Below are positions 25,169-32,756 of a stretch of 64,000 bases of DNA, in pieces (positions within the stretch are counted from its first letter, which is position 1; the number at the start of each line of letters is the position of its first letter). The notes beneath the pieces were generated by a model. It was not told the origin of the DNA and searched no databases. It saw only the letters and a list, made by a program, of their open reading frames with translations. The stretch comes from Sinomonas mesophila (GTDB lineage Bacteria > Actinomycetota > Actinomycetes > Actinomycetales > Micrococcaceae), in NCBI RefSeq assembly GCF_001999765.1, contig NZ_KV908323.1, positions 252,585 through 316,584 on the forward strand, written 5' to 3'. Both the position numbers and the translations under genes were made by a program.

Positions 25169-25624
25169 TCAGCCGTGGCTGCCGCCGCGCTTGGCCCGCT
25201 CTGCCGCAGCGCCGTGCCGGGCGCCGGCCGACCGGGCCGCCTTCTCCTCCGCCGCGGCCTTGACCCGCCGGGCCTCCTCGCGCACGGCGGCCATGCTCGC
25301 CCGCTCCTCCTGGAGCCACTGCGGCCGGTCCTGCAGCAGCGCGGTGATCTCCGCCGTCGTGAGCGGCTCGGTGATGCCCGCCCGCGCGAGGCCCGAGATC
25401 GAGACGTTGAGCTTCTGCGCGACCACGGGCCGCGGGTGCGGTCCCTGGGCCAGCAGCTCGGACAGCCACGCCGGCGGGTTCTGGCGCAGGGCGTCGAACT
25501 CCTCGCGCGTGATGTCGCCCTCTTGGAATTCCGCGGGGGCCGCGGGCAGGTAGATGCCGAGCTTCTTAGCGGCAGTGGCCGGCTTCATGGACTGGGAGGC
25601 GCTGGCCTTGGGGTTCGAGCTCAT
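25169..25624 (-). CDS. DUF5997 family protein
   Basis: The 151-residue protein matches the actinobacterial DUF5997 pattern: AAKKLGIYLPAAPAEFQ, then REEFDALRQNPPAWLSELLAQGPHPRPVVAQKLNVSISGLARAG, with a helical Lys/Ala/Glu-rich tail (residues ~110-151). The VAQKLNVSISGLARAG block looks like a helix-turn-helix recognition unit. Function is unknown. It is divergent by 31 bp from a LysR-like ligand-binding protein lacking a DNA-binding domain, a neighbourhood known in related genomes, so the two may act together. Confidence 0.85.
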   Translation of the reverse strand: MSSNPKASASQSMKPATAAKKLGIYLPAAPAEFQEGDITREEFDALRQNPPAWLSELLAQGPHPRPVVAQKLNVSISGLARAGITEPLTTAEITALLQDRPQWLQEERASMAAVREEARRVKAAAEEKAARSAGARHGAAAERAKRGGSHG

Positions 25625-25630
25625 GCATCA

Positions 25631-25636
25631 AGCCTA
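25631..25636 (-). promoter_or_regulatory. Leaderless -10 element of the DUF5997 gene
   Basis: TAGGCT with six bases to the ATG at 25624. Confidence 0.55.
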
Positions 25637-25643
25637 GCCGGGC

Positions 25644-25649
25644 TACCGT
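25644..25649 (+). promoter_or_regulatory. Leaderless -10 element of the LysR-like gene
   Basis: TACCGT with six bases to the ATG at 25656. It is back to back with the DUF5997 promoter, eight bases away. Confidence 0.55.
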
Positions 25650-25655
25650 TGACGC

Positions 25656-26405
25656 ATGGAGTCCCCCGAACCCCTCAAGATCGCCTTTGTTGCGGGCGTC
25701 GCCCCCGGCAAGTGGTTCCACCGCTGGGAGGACCGCTTCCCCGAGGTGCCGCTCGCCTCGGCGATGGTCGACGACGGCGAACAGCTCGCCGTCCTGGGCG
25801 ACGGCCGGGCGGACATCGCCTTCGTGCGCCTGCCCGTAGGGGACGAAGACAGGGAGCGCCTGCACATCATCCCGCTCTACGAGGAGCTGCCGGTCGTCGT
25901 CGCGCCGAAGGGCCACGAGATCCAGGCCTTCGATGAGATCCCGCTCGCCGAGGTCGAGGACGAGCTCTTCGAGTACGACGGCGGGCCCTCCGAGCGCCTC
26001 GACCTCGTCGAGGGCGGGGCGGGGCTCGCGATCATGCCGATGTCGGTCGTGCGGCACTTCAACCGCAAGGAGCTCCGCTACCGGCCCGTGACCGGGGTCG
26101 AGCCCTACGGGGTGGGGGTCGCGTGGCTCAAGGACAACGAGTCCGAGGCCATTCAGGAGTTCATCGGCGTGGTCCGCGGGCGCGGGGCGAACAGCTCCCG
26201 GCAGGCGTCCGTCCAGCGCGGCCAGCAGGAGGCCGCGAAGGAACGTCGGGCCGAGCGCGCCGCGTCGCAGTCCAAGGAGGCCAAGGCGCGCAACGACGCC
26301 AGCCGCGCTGCCAAGGCGGCCCGCGGCGGCCGGGGCGGCGCCAAGGGGAGGCCTGCCGCGGGGAAGGGCAAGCGCCCGGGCGCGGCCCGCCGTCGTCCGC
26401 GCTGA
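25656..26405 (+). CDS. LysR-type substrate-binding domain protein without HTH
   Basis: The 249-residue protein begins directly with the periplasmic-binding fold of LysR effector domains (LKIAFVAGVAPGKWFHRWEDRFPEVPL...) and keeps the hinge region GGAGLAIMPMSVVRHF, but the N-terminal helix-turn-helix is absent. Residues ~185-249 form a highly basic Lys/Arg/Ala/Gly tail (AKGRPAAGKGKRPGAARRRPR) suited to nucleic-acid binding. It has no signal peptide. It may be a ligand-sensing partner of the DUF5997 protein encoded divergently (inference). Confidence 0.83.
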   Translation: MESPEPLKIAFVAGVAPGKWFHRWEDRFPEVPLASAMVDDGEQLAVLGDGRADIAFVRLPVGDEDRERLHIIPLYEELPVVVAPKGHEIQAFDEIPLAEVEDELFEYDGGPSERLDLVEGGAGLAIMPMSVVRHFNRKELRYRPVTGVEPYGVGVAWLKDNESEAIQEFIGVVRGRGANSSRQASVQRGQQEAAKERRAERAASQSKEAKARNDASRAAKAARGGRGGAKGRPAAGKGKRPGAARRRPR

Positions 26406-26441
26406 GCGGGCCGGAACCTGTACCACCGGCGCGCAGCGGCC

Positions 26442-26447
26442 TATTGT
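26442..26447 (+). promoter_or_regulatory. Leaderless -10 element of the GNAT gene
   Basis: TATTGT with seven bases to the ATG at 26455, which supports that start over the in-frame GTG at 26446. Confidence 0.5.
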
Positions 26448-26454
26448 GGGCAAG

Positions 26455-27087
26455 ATGGAAGAACCCCGGACGAGGGAACCGACGATCAGCACCGTCCCGG
26501 CCAACAAGGCATCGTGGGAGGACCTCGAGTCGATCTTCGGGCGGCGCGGGGACCCCGCACGCTGCCAGTGCCAGTGGTTCAAGCTCGCCGCCCGAGAGTG
26601 GCGGGCGACCCCGCGCGAGGCCCGCGCCGACGCCCTGCGCGAGCAGACCCGCTGCGGGAGCCCGCGGGCCACGTCGACCTCGGGCCTCGTCGCGTACCTC
26701 GACGGCGAGCCCGCCGGGTGGTGCGCCGTCGAGCCGCGGACCGCGTACCCGCGGCTCGACGGCATGAGAGTCCCCTGGGCGGGCCGGGACGAGGACAAGG
26801 ACGACGATGGCGTGTGGGCCGTCACGTGCTTCGTCACCCGGGTGGGCTACCGGCGACGCGGCGTGAGCGCGGCGCTCGCCGCCGCGGCCGTGGATTACGC
26901 GCGCTCGCGCGGGGCGCGGGCGATCGAGGGCTACGCGATGATCACCGAGCCCGGCCGAGAGATCACGTGGGGCGAGCTGTACGTGGGGAACCGGAACGTC
27001 TTCGCGGACGCGGGCTTCGCCGAGGTGAGCCACCCGTCCCCGCGGCGCGTCGTCATGCGGATCGACTTCGCGGCCGCGGACGCGTAG
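26455..27087 (+). CDS. GNAT-family N-acetyltransferase
   Basis: The 210-residue protein has a Cys/Trp-rich N-terminus (CQCQWFKLAAREW) and the GNAT acetyl-CoA site VTCFVTRVGYRRRGVSAALAAAA (strand beta4 and the R/Q-x-x-G-x-G/A-type loop, here RRRGVS). The C-terminal NVFADAGFAEV closes the fold. The N-terminal CxC(Q)W block resembles a subgroup annotated as GNAT acetyltransferases of unknown substrate. Monocistronic; a histidine-kinase gene follows 128 bp later. Confidence 0.82.
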   Translation: MEEPRTREPTISTVPANKASWEDLESIFGRRGDPARCQCQWFKLAAREWRATPREARADALREQTRCGSPRATSTSGLVAYLDGEPAGWCAVEPRTAYPRLDGMRVPWAGRDEDKDDDGVWAVTCFVTRVGYRRRGVSAALAAAAVDYARSRGARAIEGYAMITEPGREITWGELYVGNRNVFADAGFAEVSHPSPRRVVMRIDFAAADA

Positions 27088-27214
27088 ACCCTACGGACAC
27101 GGTCGGCGTCCGGGATACCCTGCTGGGAAGGCAGGGGGCGGGGGGAGCCGACGTGCCGGGCGGGCGAACAGGCCGCCGCGGCGGGAGCGTCGCCGAATGC
27201 GGGGGAGGTGGTCC

Positions 27215-28897
27215 TTGGACAAGCTGCTGGACGTCCTTGTGCTGGGCAAACGCAGCTTCCACGACCTGAGCATGCGGGGCCGGGTGGTCCTGAGCCAGAT
27301 GCCGCTGAACCTGACCCTGGGGCTCGTGTGGGGGATCATGGCGTTCGTCCACGAGGAGCCCATGCACCTCGAGTTCCTCGTCGGCCAGGGGCTCGGGATC
27401 CTCCTGCTCGGGCTGTGCGCCGCGCTGCCGTGGGACCGGATCCCGTACGGGCTCTTCCTTGTCATCCCGTTCCTCGATCTCATCCCCATCGCCCTCGTCC
27501 GCGCCTCGGCGGCCGACGTCGTGCCCGGGCTCGGGCTGCTCGCCGTGTTCCCGATGATGTGGCTCGCGGGCTCGGGCATCCACCCCAAGATCATGGTCCC
27601 CGCCGGCGGCGTCGCAGTGCTGCTCATGGTCTGGCTGCCGCTGCTCGGCCGCTCGGATCTCGGACTGCGGGACCTCGTGGGCGAGCTCGTCACACCGTTC
27701 CTCATGCTCGCGATCGCCGTGGCCGTGTCCGTCATGACCAAGAGCGGCATGGAGCAGCAGAGCCACATCGCCGAACTGCTCGAGCGCTCGGAGATGCGCG
27801 AACGCATCCTCGAGACGATCCTCGACACCGTGGACGTCGGCGTCGTCGCCTTCGACGCGGACGGCCGCGACATCCTCTTCAACCTCAGGCTGCGGGACTT
27901 CTACCGCGCGGCGCTCCCAGAGGGCGCGGACGACGCGCCCGAGGCCGAGCTCGTCGTCGTCGACGAGGCGACGGGCGAGCTCGTTCCGCCCCGCCGCCGC
28001 CCGGCCGCGCGGGCGATCGCGGGGGAGGTCTTCACCCACGAGATCGTCCGGCTCGGGCGCGGGAAAACCGCCCGCACGGTGTCCGTCTCCGCCCGGCCGC
28101 TGGGCGGCGCCGAAGCCGGCCCCGCCGGAACCGTCCTCGCGTTCTCGGACGTGACCGACGTCGTCGCCGCCGTACGGGCGAAGGACAGCTTCGTGGCGAG
28201 CATGTCCCACGAGTTCCGCACCCCGCTCACGAGCATCCGGGGCTACGCCGAGCTCCTGCTCGACGATCCGGCCCTGCCGGCGGGGGCGCGGGCGGACGTC
28301 CTCGTGATCGACCGCAGCGCCCGGCACCTCCAGCTCATGGTCGACGAGGTCCTCGCGGCGGCCACGGGCACGGTCGCCTCGGTGCTGTGGACGCCGATCG
28401 ACCTCGCCGAGCTCGTCCGCGAGGCCGCCGCGAGCGCGACGCCCGAGGCCGCGAGCCGCGGGATCTCCTTCCAGGTCCGCACGTCGGGAGACGTGCGGCT
28501 GCACGGGGACCGGACGGCGATGATCCGCACCGTGGACAACCTCGTCTCGAACGCCATCAAGTACTCGGGCGACGGGCGCGAGGTGCGGCTCTCCACTGCC
28601 CGCGAGAACGGATGGGTGGTCCTGACCGTCTCCGACGACGGCATCGGGATGTCCCAGGCCGATGTCAACAGCGTCTTCACGAGGTTCCACCGGAGCTCGG
28701 CCGCGAAGGTTGCCGGGATTCCCGGCATCGGCCTCGGCATGGCGCTCGCGCGCGAGGTCGCCGAGCAGCACGGCGGCCGCCTCGAGTGCGTCTCCCGGCT
28801 CGGTGAGGGGACGACCTTCACCCTGCGGATCCCCGGTGCGTCCATGCCTCCGCAGCCCTCTCCCGGGGCGGGGACGCAGGCCGGCCGTGCCGACTGA
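27215..28897 (+). CDS. Membrane sensor histidine kinase (orphan)
   Basis: The protein is about 560 residues. Six hydrophobic segments occupy residues ~20-180, followed by a PAS-like domain (ILDTVDVGVVAFDADGRDILFN), a dimerisation/phosphoacceptor helix with SHEFRTPLTSIRGY (the His is the phosphorylation site) and a HATPase domain with N box NLVSNAIKYS, DDGIGM and GIGLGMAL. TTG 27215 is chosen because GGGGGAGG lies six bases before it; ATG 27197 is an alternative. No response regulator is adjacent. Downstream is a coupled alpha/beta hydrolase gene. Confidence 0.88.
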   Translation: MDKLLDVLVLGKRSFHDLSMRGRVVLSQMPLNLTLGLVWGIMAFVHEEPMHLEFLVGQGLGILLLGLCAALPWDRIPYGLFLVIPFLDLIPIALVRASAADVVPGLGLLAVFPMMWLAGSGIHPKIMVPAGGVAVLLMVWLPLLGRSDLGLRDLVGELVTPFLMLAIAVAVSVMTKSGMEQQSHIAELLERSEMRERILETILDTVDVGVVAFDADGRDILFNLRLRDFYRAALPEGADDAPEAELVVVDEATGELVPPRRRPAARAIAGEVFTHEIVRLGRGKTARTVSVSARPLGGAEAGPAGTVLAFSDVTDVVAAVRAKDSFVASMSHEFRTPLTSIRGYAELLLDDPALPAGARADVLVIDRSARHLQLMVDEVLAAATGTVASVLWTPIDLAELVREAAASATPEAASRGISFQVRTSGDVRLHGDRTAMIRTVDNLVSNAIKYSGDGREVRLSTARENGWVVLTVSDDGIGMSQADVNSVFTRFHRSSAAKVAGIPGIGLGMALAREVAEQHGGRLECVSRLGEGTTFTLRIPGASMPPQPSPGAGTQAGRAD

Positions 28898-29705
28898 CGC
28901 GCGCCGGCACGCGTACGACGGCGGGCCGTCGCCGTCCGCCGGCTTGCCCGCCTTCCGCCTCGGCCAGGGCCCGCCGCTGGTCGTCCTGCCGGGGCTCGGC
29001 GCCCGGCATGCGGTGCCCCACGGGCTCGACCGGGCGGCCGAGGAGCGGCCCCTGCGCGGCCTCGCGCAGGCCCGGGAGGTCTGGTGGGTCGGGCGCCGAC
29101 CGGGCCTTCCGCCCGGGACCACGATGGCGGACATCGCGGCCGACTACGCCGTCGCGCTGGCGGGCTTCGGCGGACCGGTCGATGTCCTCGGCTTCTCCAC
29201 CGGTGGCTCAGCCGCGCTCCAGCTCGCCGCGGACCACCCCGCCGTCGTCCGGCGCCAGGTCCTCGTCTCGGCGGGCTGCCGCCTCGGGCCCGAGGGCCGC
29301 GCGGGGCAGCGGGCTGTGCTCGCCCGGCTGGAGGCCGGTGACCGCCGCGGCGCGGGCGCCGAGATGATGCGGCTGCTCGACGTGCGGCCGGTCGCGCGCC
29401 AGCTCGAGGGGTGGCTCGGCTGGCTCGTGGGGCCGCTCATGTTCCACGGCGCGACCGCGGACCTCGCCGCGACGATCCTCGCCGAGGATGCGTACGACCT
29501 CACGGCGCGGCTGCCCGGGATCGCGGTGCCGACGCTCGTCGTCGGCGGCGACGAGGACGCGCCGTACGGCGCCGGCGTCTTCCGCGAGACGGCGGGGGGC
29601 CTCCCGCGCGGGGCGCTGCGGCTCTACGCGGGCCGCGGCCACGTCGGCGCCCAGTACGCCCCGGGCTTCGCCGAGGACGTGCTCGGATTTCTTGAGGGCG
29701 GCTGA
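28887..29705 (+). CDS. Alpha/beta-fold hydrolase
   Basis: The 272-residue protein has the nucleophile elbow GFSTGGSAA (catalytic Ser), the acid residue in VGGDEDAPYG and the catalytic His in AGRGHVGAQY. An oxyanion-region motif is seen as VVLPGLGARHAV. The GTG start lies inside the end of the histidine kinase gene (11-bp overlap), so the two are probably cotranscribed. Substrate unknown. Confidence 0.83.
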   Translation: MPTDARRHAYDGGPSPSAGLPAFRLGQGPPLVVLPGLGARHAVPHGLDRAAEERPLRGLAQAREVWWVGRRPGLPPGTTMADIAADYAVALAGFGGPVDVLGFSTGGSAALQLAADHPAVVRRQVLVSAGCRLGPEGRAGQRAVLARLEAGDRRGAGAEMMRLLDVRPVARQLEGWLGWLVGPLMFHGATADLAATILAEDAYDLTARLPGIAVPTLVVGGDEDAPYGAGVFRETAGGLPRGALRLYAGRGHVGAQYAPGFAEDVLGFLEGG

Positions 29706-29803
29706 GCACTGGGCTCTGGCCCCGCCGCGCCGCGGGGCGTATGGTCCTCGCAGGCCATGCCTCCGCTGCCGGGCGGTGCCCCATGGCCGCGAGGAGCGCA
29801 GCC

Positions 29804-30397
29804 ATGGGCATTGTGTCGTCCGGCTTCCAGGGCCGCCGGAAGAGGGACCTTCCGGGCGTGCCGCCAGGGCAGTACGTGACCGAGGACTTCCCCGTGCTCT
29901 CGGCCGGCCCGACACCCAGGATCGAGCGCGACGACTGGGTCTTCTCCCTCAGGACGGAGAGCGGCACGGGCCGGCACTGGGACTGGAACGTCTTCATGTC
30001 CCTGCCGCAGGAGGACGTCACGGCGGACCTGCACTGCGTCACGAGTTGGTCGAAGCTCGGCACGCACTGGCGCGGCGTCCCCGTCGACGCCGTGCTGAAC
30101 GGCGTCGATACCCAGGCCGAGTTCGCGCTCTTCTACTCCTACGGCGGCTACACGACAAACCTCCCGCTGTCTGACGTGCTCGGGGGCAGGGCCTGGCTCG
30201 TGCACGAGTTCGACGGCGCAGACCTCCCGCCCGAGCACGGCGGCCCCGTCCGGCTGCTCGTGCCCCACCTGTACCTGTGGAAGAGCGCGAAGTGGGTCCG
30301 CGGCGTCGAGCTCATCCCGCAGGACCGCCCGGGCTTCTGGGAGAGCAGGGGCTACCACCTGCACGGGGACCCCTGGCGCGAGGAGCGCTACGGGTGA
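29804..30397 (+). CDS. Sulfite oxidase-like molybdopterin oxidoreductase
   Basis: The 197-residue single-domain protein has the oxidoreductase molybdopterin-binding fold: residues PPGQYVTEDFPVLSAGPTP, and the conserved Cys in LHCVTSWSKLGTHWRGV, the expected Mo ligand, followed by YGGYTTNLPLSD and HLYLWKSAKWVRGVEL. No Tat signal is visible, so it is probably cytoplasmic. GAGGAG lies seven bases before the ATG. It is the first gene of a three-gene, GTGA-overlapped operon with a flavin reductase and a DUF6510 protein. Confidence 0.87.
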   Translation: MGIVSSGFQGRRKRDLPGVPPGQYVTEDFPVLSAGPTPRIERDDWVFSLRTESGTGRHWDWNVFMSLPQEDVTADLHCVTSWSKLGTHWRGVPVDAVLNGVDTQAEFALFYSYGGYTTNLPLSDVLGGRAWLVHEFDGADLPPEHGGPVRLLVPHLYLWKSAKWVRGVELIPQDRPGFWESRGYHLHGDPWREERYG

Positions 30398-31125
30398 GCG
30401 GCGCCTGGAACGTCGCCGACGTCGTCGGCCTCCGCGACGAGACGCCGACGGCGCGCACTATCCGCCTGCGCCTGCCCGTCCCCGTGCGCGTCCTGGCGGG
30501 GCAGCACGTCGACCTCCGGCTCACGGCACCGGACGGGTACCAGGCCGTCCGCTCCTACTCGGTCTCGGCCGGCATCCCGCCGGACGGGCTCGAGATCACG
30601 GTGGAGGAGCTGCCCGACGGCGAGGTCTCGCCGTACCTCGTGCGGGACCTCGGGGTCGGCGACCAGGTCGAGGTCCGGGGTCCCGTCGGCGGCTGGTTCG
30701 TGTGGCGGCCGGAGGACGACTCGCCGGTGCAGCTCATCGGCGGCGGATCCGGCGTCGTGCCCCTCATGGCCATGGTGCGTGCGCACCAGATGGCCAGCCA
30801 CTCGTCCCCGCTGAGGCTGCTCTACTCGGTGAGGAGCCCGGAGGCCGCCGTCTTCCGCCACGAGCTCGAGTCGCTCGCGCAGGCGTCCGGGACCTTCGGG
30901 CTGCAGTGGGTGTACACGCGCACCGCACCGGACGGGCAGCCCGTCGGGCGGCTCGACGCGGAGACGCTCGGGGCGAGCGTGCTGGACAGCGGGGCGGATC
31001 CGGCCATCTTCGTGTGCGGGGCCACGGGCTTCGTCGAGGCTGTCGCGGGCTGGCTCGTGGATCTGGGCCACGCCCCGGACCGGATCAAGACCGAGCGCTA
31101 CGGCGGGCTGGGAGGCGCATCGTGA
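30394..31125 (+). CDS. Ferredoxin-reductase-type FAD/NAD(P)H oxidoreductase
   Basis: The 243-residue protein has an N-terminal FAD-binding barrel with the flavin motif RSYSVSA (RxYS) and a C-terminal NAD(P)H domain with GGGSGVVPLMAM and the terminal FVCGATGFVEAVAGWL. No iron-sulfur domain is attached. The GTG start overlaps the upstream stop by four bases. It presumably supplies electrons to the sulfite-oxidase-like partner from NAD(P)H (inference from gene order). Confidence 0.88.
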   Translation: MSGAWNVADVVGLRDETPTARTIRLRLPVPVRVLAGQHVDLRLTAPDGYQAVRSYSVSAGIPPDGLEITVEELPDGEVSPYLVRDLGVGDQVEVRGPVGGWFVWRPEDDSPVQLIGGGSGVVPLMAMVRAHQMASHSSPLRLLYSVRSPEAAVFRHELESLAQASGTFGLQWVYTRTAPDGQPVGRLDAETLGASVLDSGADPAIFVCGATGFVEAVAGWLVDLGHAPDRIKTERYGGLGGAS

Positions 31126-31421
31126 GCGAGTGGACGGGGCGGCCTGCCGAGCGGAGCGCCGAGGACGACTACCTCGACGGCAACGCCCTCGCTGGGCCGC
31201 TCTCCGAGGTCTTCGCGATCGACATCACCGCCGCCCTCGGCACGTGCGGCACCTGCGGCGACAGGCGGGCCGTCGCCGAAGCCCACCTCTACGTCAACGC
31301 ACCCGCGAAGATCCTGCGCTGCCCCTCATGCGGCGGGGTGCTGCTGCGGCTCGACGAGCGGGGCGGGCGGGTCATCCTCGACCTCAGCGGGTTCACGCAG
31401 CTCACCATCGAGGTCCGGTAG
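31122..31421 (+). CDS. DUF6510 zinc-ribbon protein
   Basis: The 99-residue protein has the N-terminal block DDYLDGNALAGPLSEVFAID and a four-Cys zinc ribbon (CGTCG near residue 38 and CPSCGG near 68), ending LSGFTQLTIEV. This is the DUF6510 pattern; function is unknown. It overlaps the reductase stop (GTGA) and completes the sulfite-oxidase-like operon, where it may help in assembly or electron transfer. Confidence 0.83.
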   Translation: MSEWTGRPAERSAEDDYLDGNALAGPLSEVFAIDITAALGTCGTCGDRRAVAEAHLYVNAPAKILRCPSCGGVLLRLDERGGRVILDLSGFTQLTIEVR

Positions 31422-31441
31422 CCCGGGCCTTCGGGCGCCGC

Positions 31442-31909
31442 TCAGGAGCCGAGGCGCCGCAGCAGCGCGTCGAGGACGGGCACTTGGCCCTTGACGAGCC
31501 GTTCGCGGGCCTCCGCCTCGGGGACCCACTCTGCACGATCGATCTCCGGGAAGTCGCGCAGGATCCCGGACCCTTTGGGCCACTCGAGCGGGAAGGTGTT
31601 GCTCACGATCCGCTCGGGCCGGAAATCCGCCTCGCCCGCGAACACCGTCACGATCTTCCCCGAGGGCTGGCGGAAGTCGCCGAGCCCCACGTAGTCCGCT
31701 TCGGGCGGCGGCGTGCCCATCTCCTCGGCGAACTCGCGCTTCGCCGCGACGAACGGGTCCTCGTCCGGGGCGTACTCGCCCTTCGGGATCGACCACGCCC
31801 GGTTCTCCTTGCGCGCCCAGAACGGCCCGCCCATGTGCGCGATCCACACCTCGAGGCCGCGCGTCCCGTCCAGCCGGTACAGCAGGAGGCCAGCGCTCGT
31901 CACGGTCAT
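31442..31909 (-). CDS. NUDIX hydrolase
   Basis: The 155-residue protein contains a full Nudix box: GEYAPDEDPFVAAKREFAEEMG (G-x5-E-x7-REFAEEMG, starting near residue 44). The opening TSAGLLLYRLDG and the later SIPKGEY fit the subgroup often annotated as NUDIX domain proteins or diadenosine-polyphosphate hydrolases. The longer upstream frame is not used; ATG 31909 has GGAG a few bases before it. It converges on DUF6510 with only 20 bp between. Confidence 0.88.
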   Translation of the reverse strand: MTVTSAGLLLYRLDGTRGLEVWIAHMGGPFWARKENRAWSIPKGEYAPDEDPFVAAKREFAEEMGTPPPEADYVGLGDFRQPSGKIVTVFAGEADFRPERIVSNTFPLEWPKGSGILRDFPEIDRAEWVPEAEARERLVKGQVPVLDALLRRLGS

Positions 31910-31921
31910 CGTGTCTCCATG

Positions 31922-31968
31922 GAGCCAATTTAGCCGTCGAGCCAATCTAACTGTCGAGCCAATCAGCC
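31922..31968. repeat. Short tandem repeat upstream of the NUDIX gene
   Basis: Two full 17-bp units beginning GAGCCAAT (31922 and 31939) and a third partial unit at 31956. They sit about 13-60 bp before the NUDIX start. Confidence 0.6.
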
Positions 31969-31992
31969 TTGGCGCAGCCTCGGCAGAGGAAC

Positions 31993-32018
31993 GGGTGCCG
32001 GGTATGACCCCGGCACCC
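31993..32018 (-). terminator. Hairpin after the acidic secreted-protein gene
   Basis: A 10-bp perfect stem GGGTGCCGGG with complement, loop of about six bases, 44 bp past the stop of the minus-strand gene. Confidence 0.7.
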
Positions 32019-32061
32019 ATCATGGATTCGGCTTCTGGTCTTCTTCCGATCTGCGGCGGCG

Positions 32062-32598
32062 TCACCGCCCCTTCTTGCCGTTGCCCTGGCCGCCCCGCTG
32101 CTGCGGCTCGGACTGGGGCTCGGACTGCGGAACCGACTGGGGTTCCTGCTTGGGCCCGGCCGGCACGAACTGGAGCACGACGTCGGAGACCGACCCGGGA
32201 TAGCGCTCTTCTGCGGGCGCGTGCGCGGCCTCCCACGCCTGCTGGGCGACGACCGAGGCGTTCTCGGACGGCCCGTCGGCGGCGGGAGCATCGACGTCGG
32301 CGGGTTCGTCGACGTCGTCGGTGTCGTCCGCACCGTCCTCGGGTGTGTCGTCTGCGTCGTCCGCCGGGTCGTCGACGTCATCAGCGTCGTCCTCCGGGGC
32401 CTCGGTCTCGGGGTCGTCGACGTCGGGCTCGTCGACGTCGTCGAGGTCGACCTCCGTCGTGTCGACGTTCGTGGTCACCGGCTGGTCCGCCGAATCGTCG
32501 CCGGGGGCCGCAAAGGCAGCCGCCCCGGCGCCCCCCAACACGACCGCGCCAGCGGCGGCGGCGCCGATGAAGAGCTTGCGAGTGGCATATCTGGACAT
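32062..32598 (-). CDS. Secreted acidic low-complexity protein
   Basis: The 178-residue protein starts with a Sec signal peptide (MSRYATRKLFIGAAAAGAVV..., AFA-A cleavage region near residue 31). Residues ~35-110 are extremely Asp/Glu-rich (repeated DD, DEP, PADD), followed by a short helix (SVVAQQAWEAAHAPAEERYPG) and a Pro-Gln-Ser-Glu repeat tail ending basic (GNGKKGR). AGGAGATGTC precedes the ATG. No family recognised. The acidic linker could bind calcium or cell-wall material (speculation). Confidence 0.8.
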   Translation of the reverse strand: MSRYATRKLFIGAAAAGAVVLGGAGAAAFAAPGDDSADQPVTTNVDTTEVDLDDVDEPDVDDPETEAPEDDADDVDDPADDADDTPEDGADDTDDVDEPADVDAPAADGPSENASVVAQQAWEAAHAPAEERYPGSVSDVVLQFVPAGPKQEPQSVPQSEPQSEPQQRGGQGNGKKGR

Positions 32599-32672
32599 GA
32601 CATCTCCTGTCGTGATCAAGTCCCCCATCACGCTGAGATTGCATGTCCATCGTGCGCAGCCCATTCCAGCGC

Positions 32673-32691
32673 TGTCACGCAGGGCGTGACA
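32673..32691. promoter_or_regulatory. Dyad operator candidate upstream of the acidic secreted-protein gene
   Basis: TGTCACGC-agg-GCGTGACA is a perfect 8-bp inverted repeat, about 75-95 bp upstream of the start. A 3-bp loop is too short for a good terminator, so protein binding is the likelier role. Confidence 0.5.
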
Positions 32692-32756
32692 GATTTCGCA
32701 AATCCCAAAGAAAAACGTTGTCAATTGATTTCTCGGGACTTGACATCCGCAGCCAA

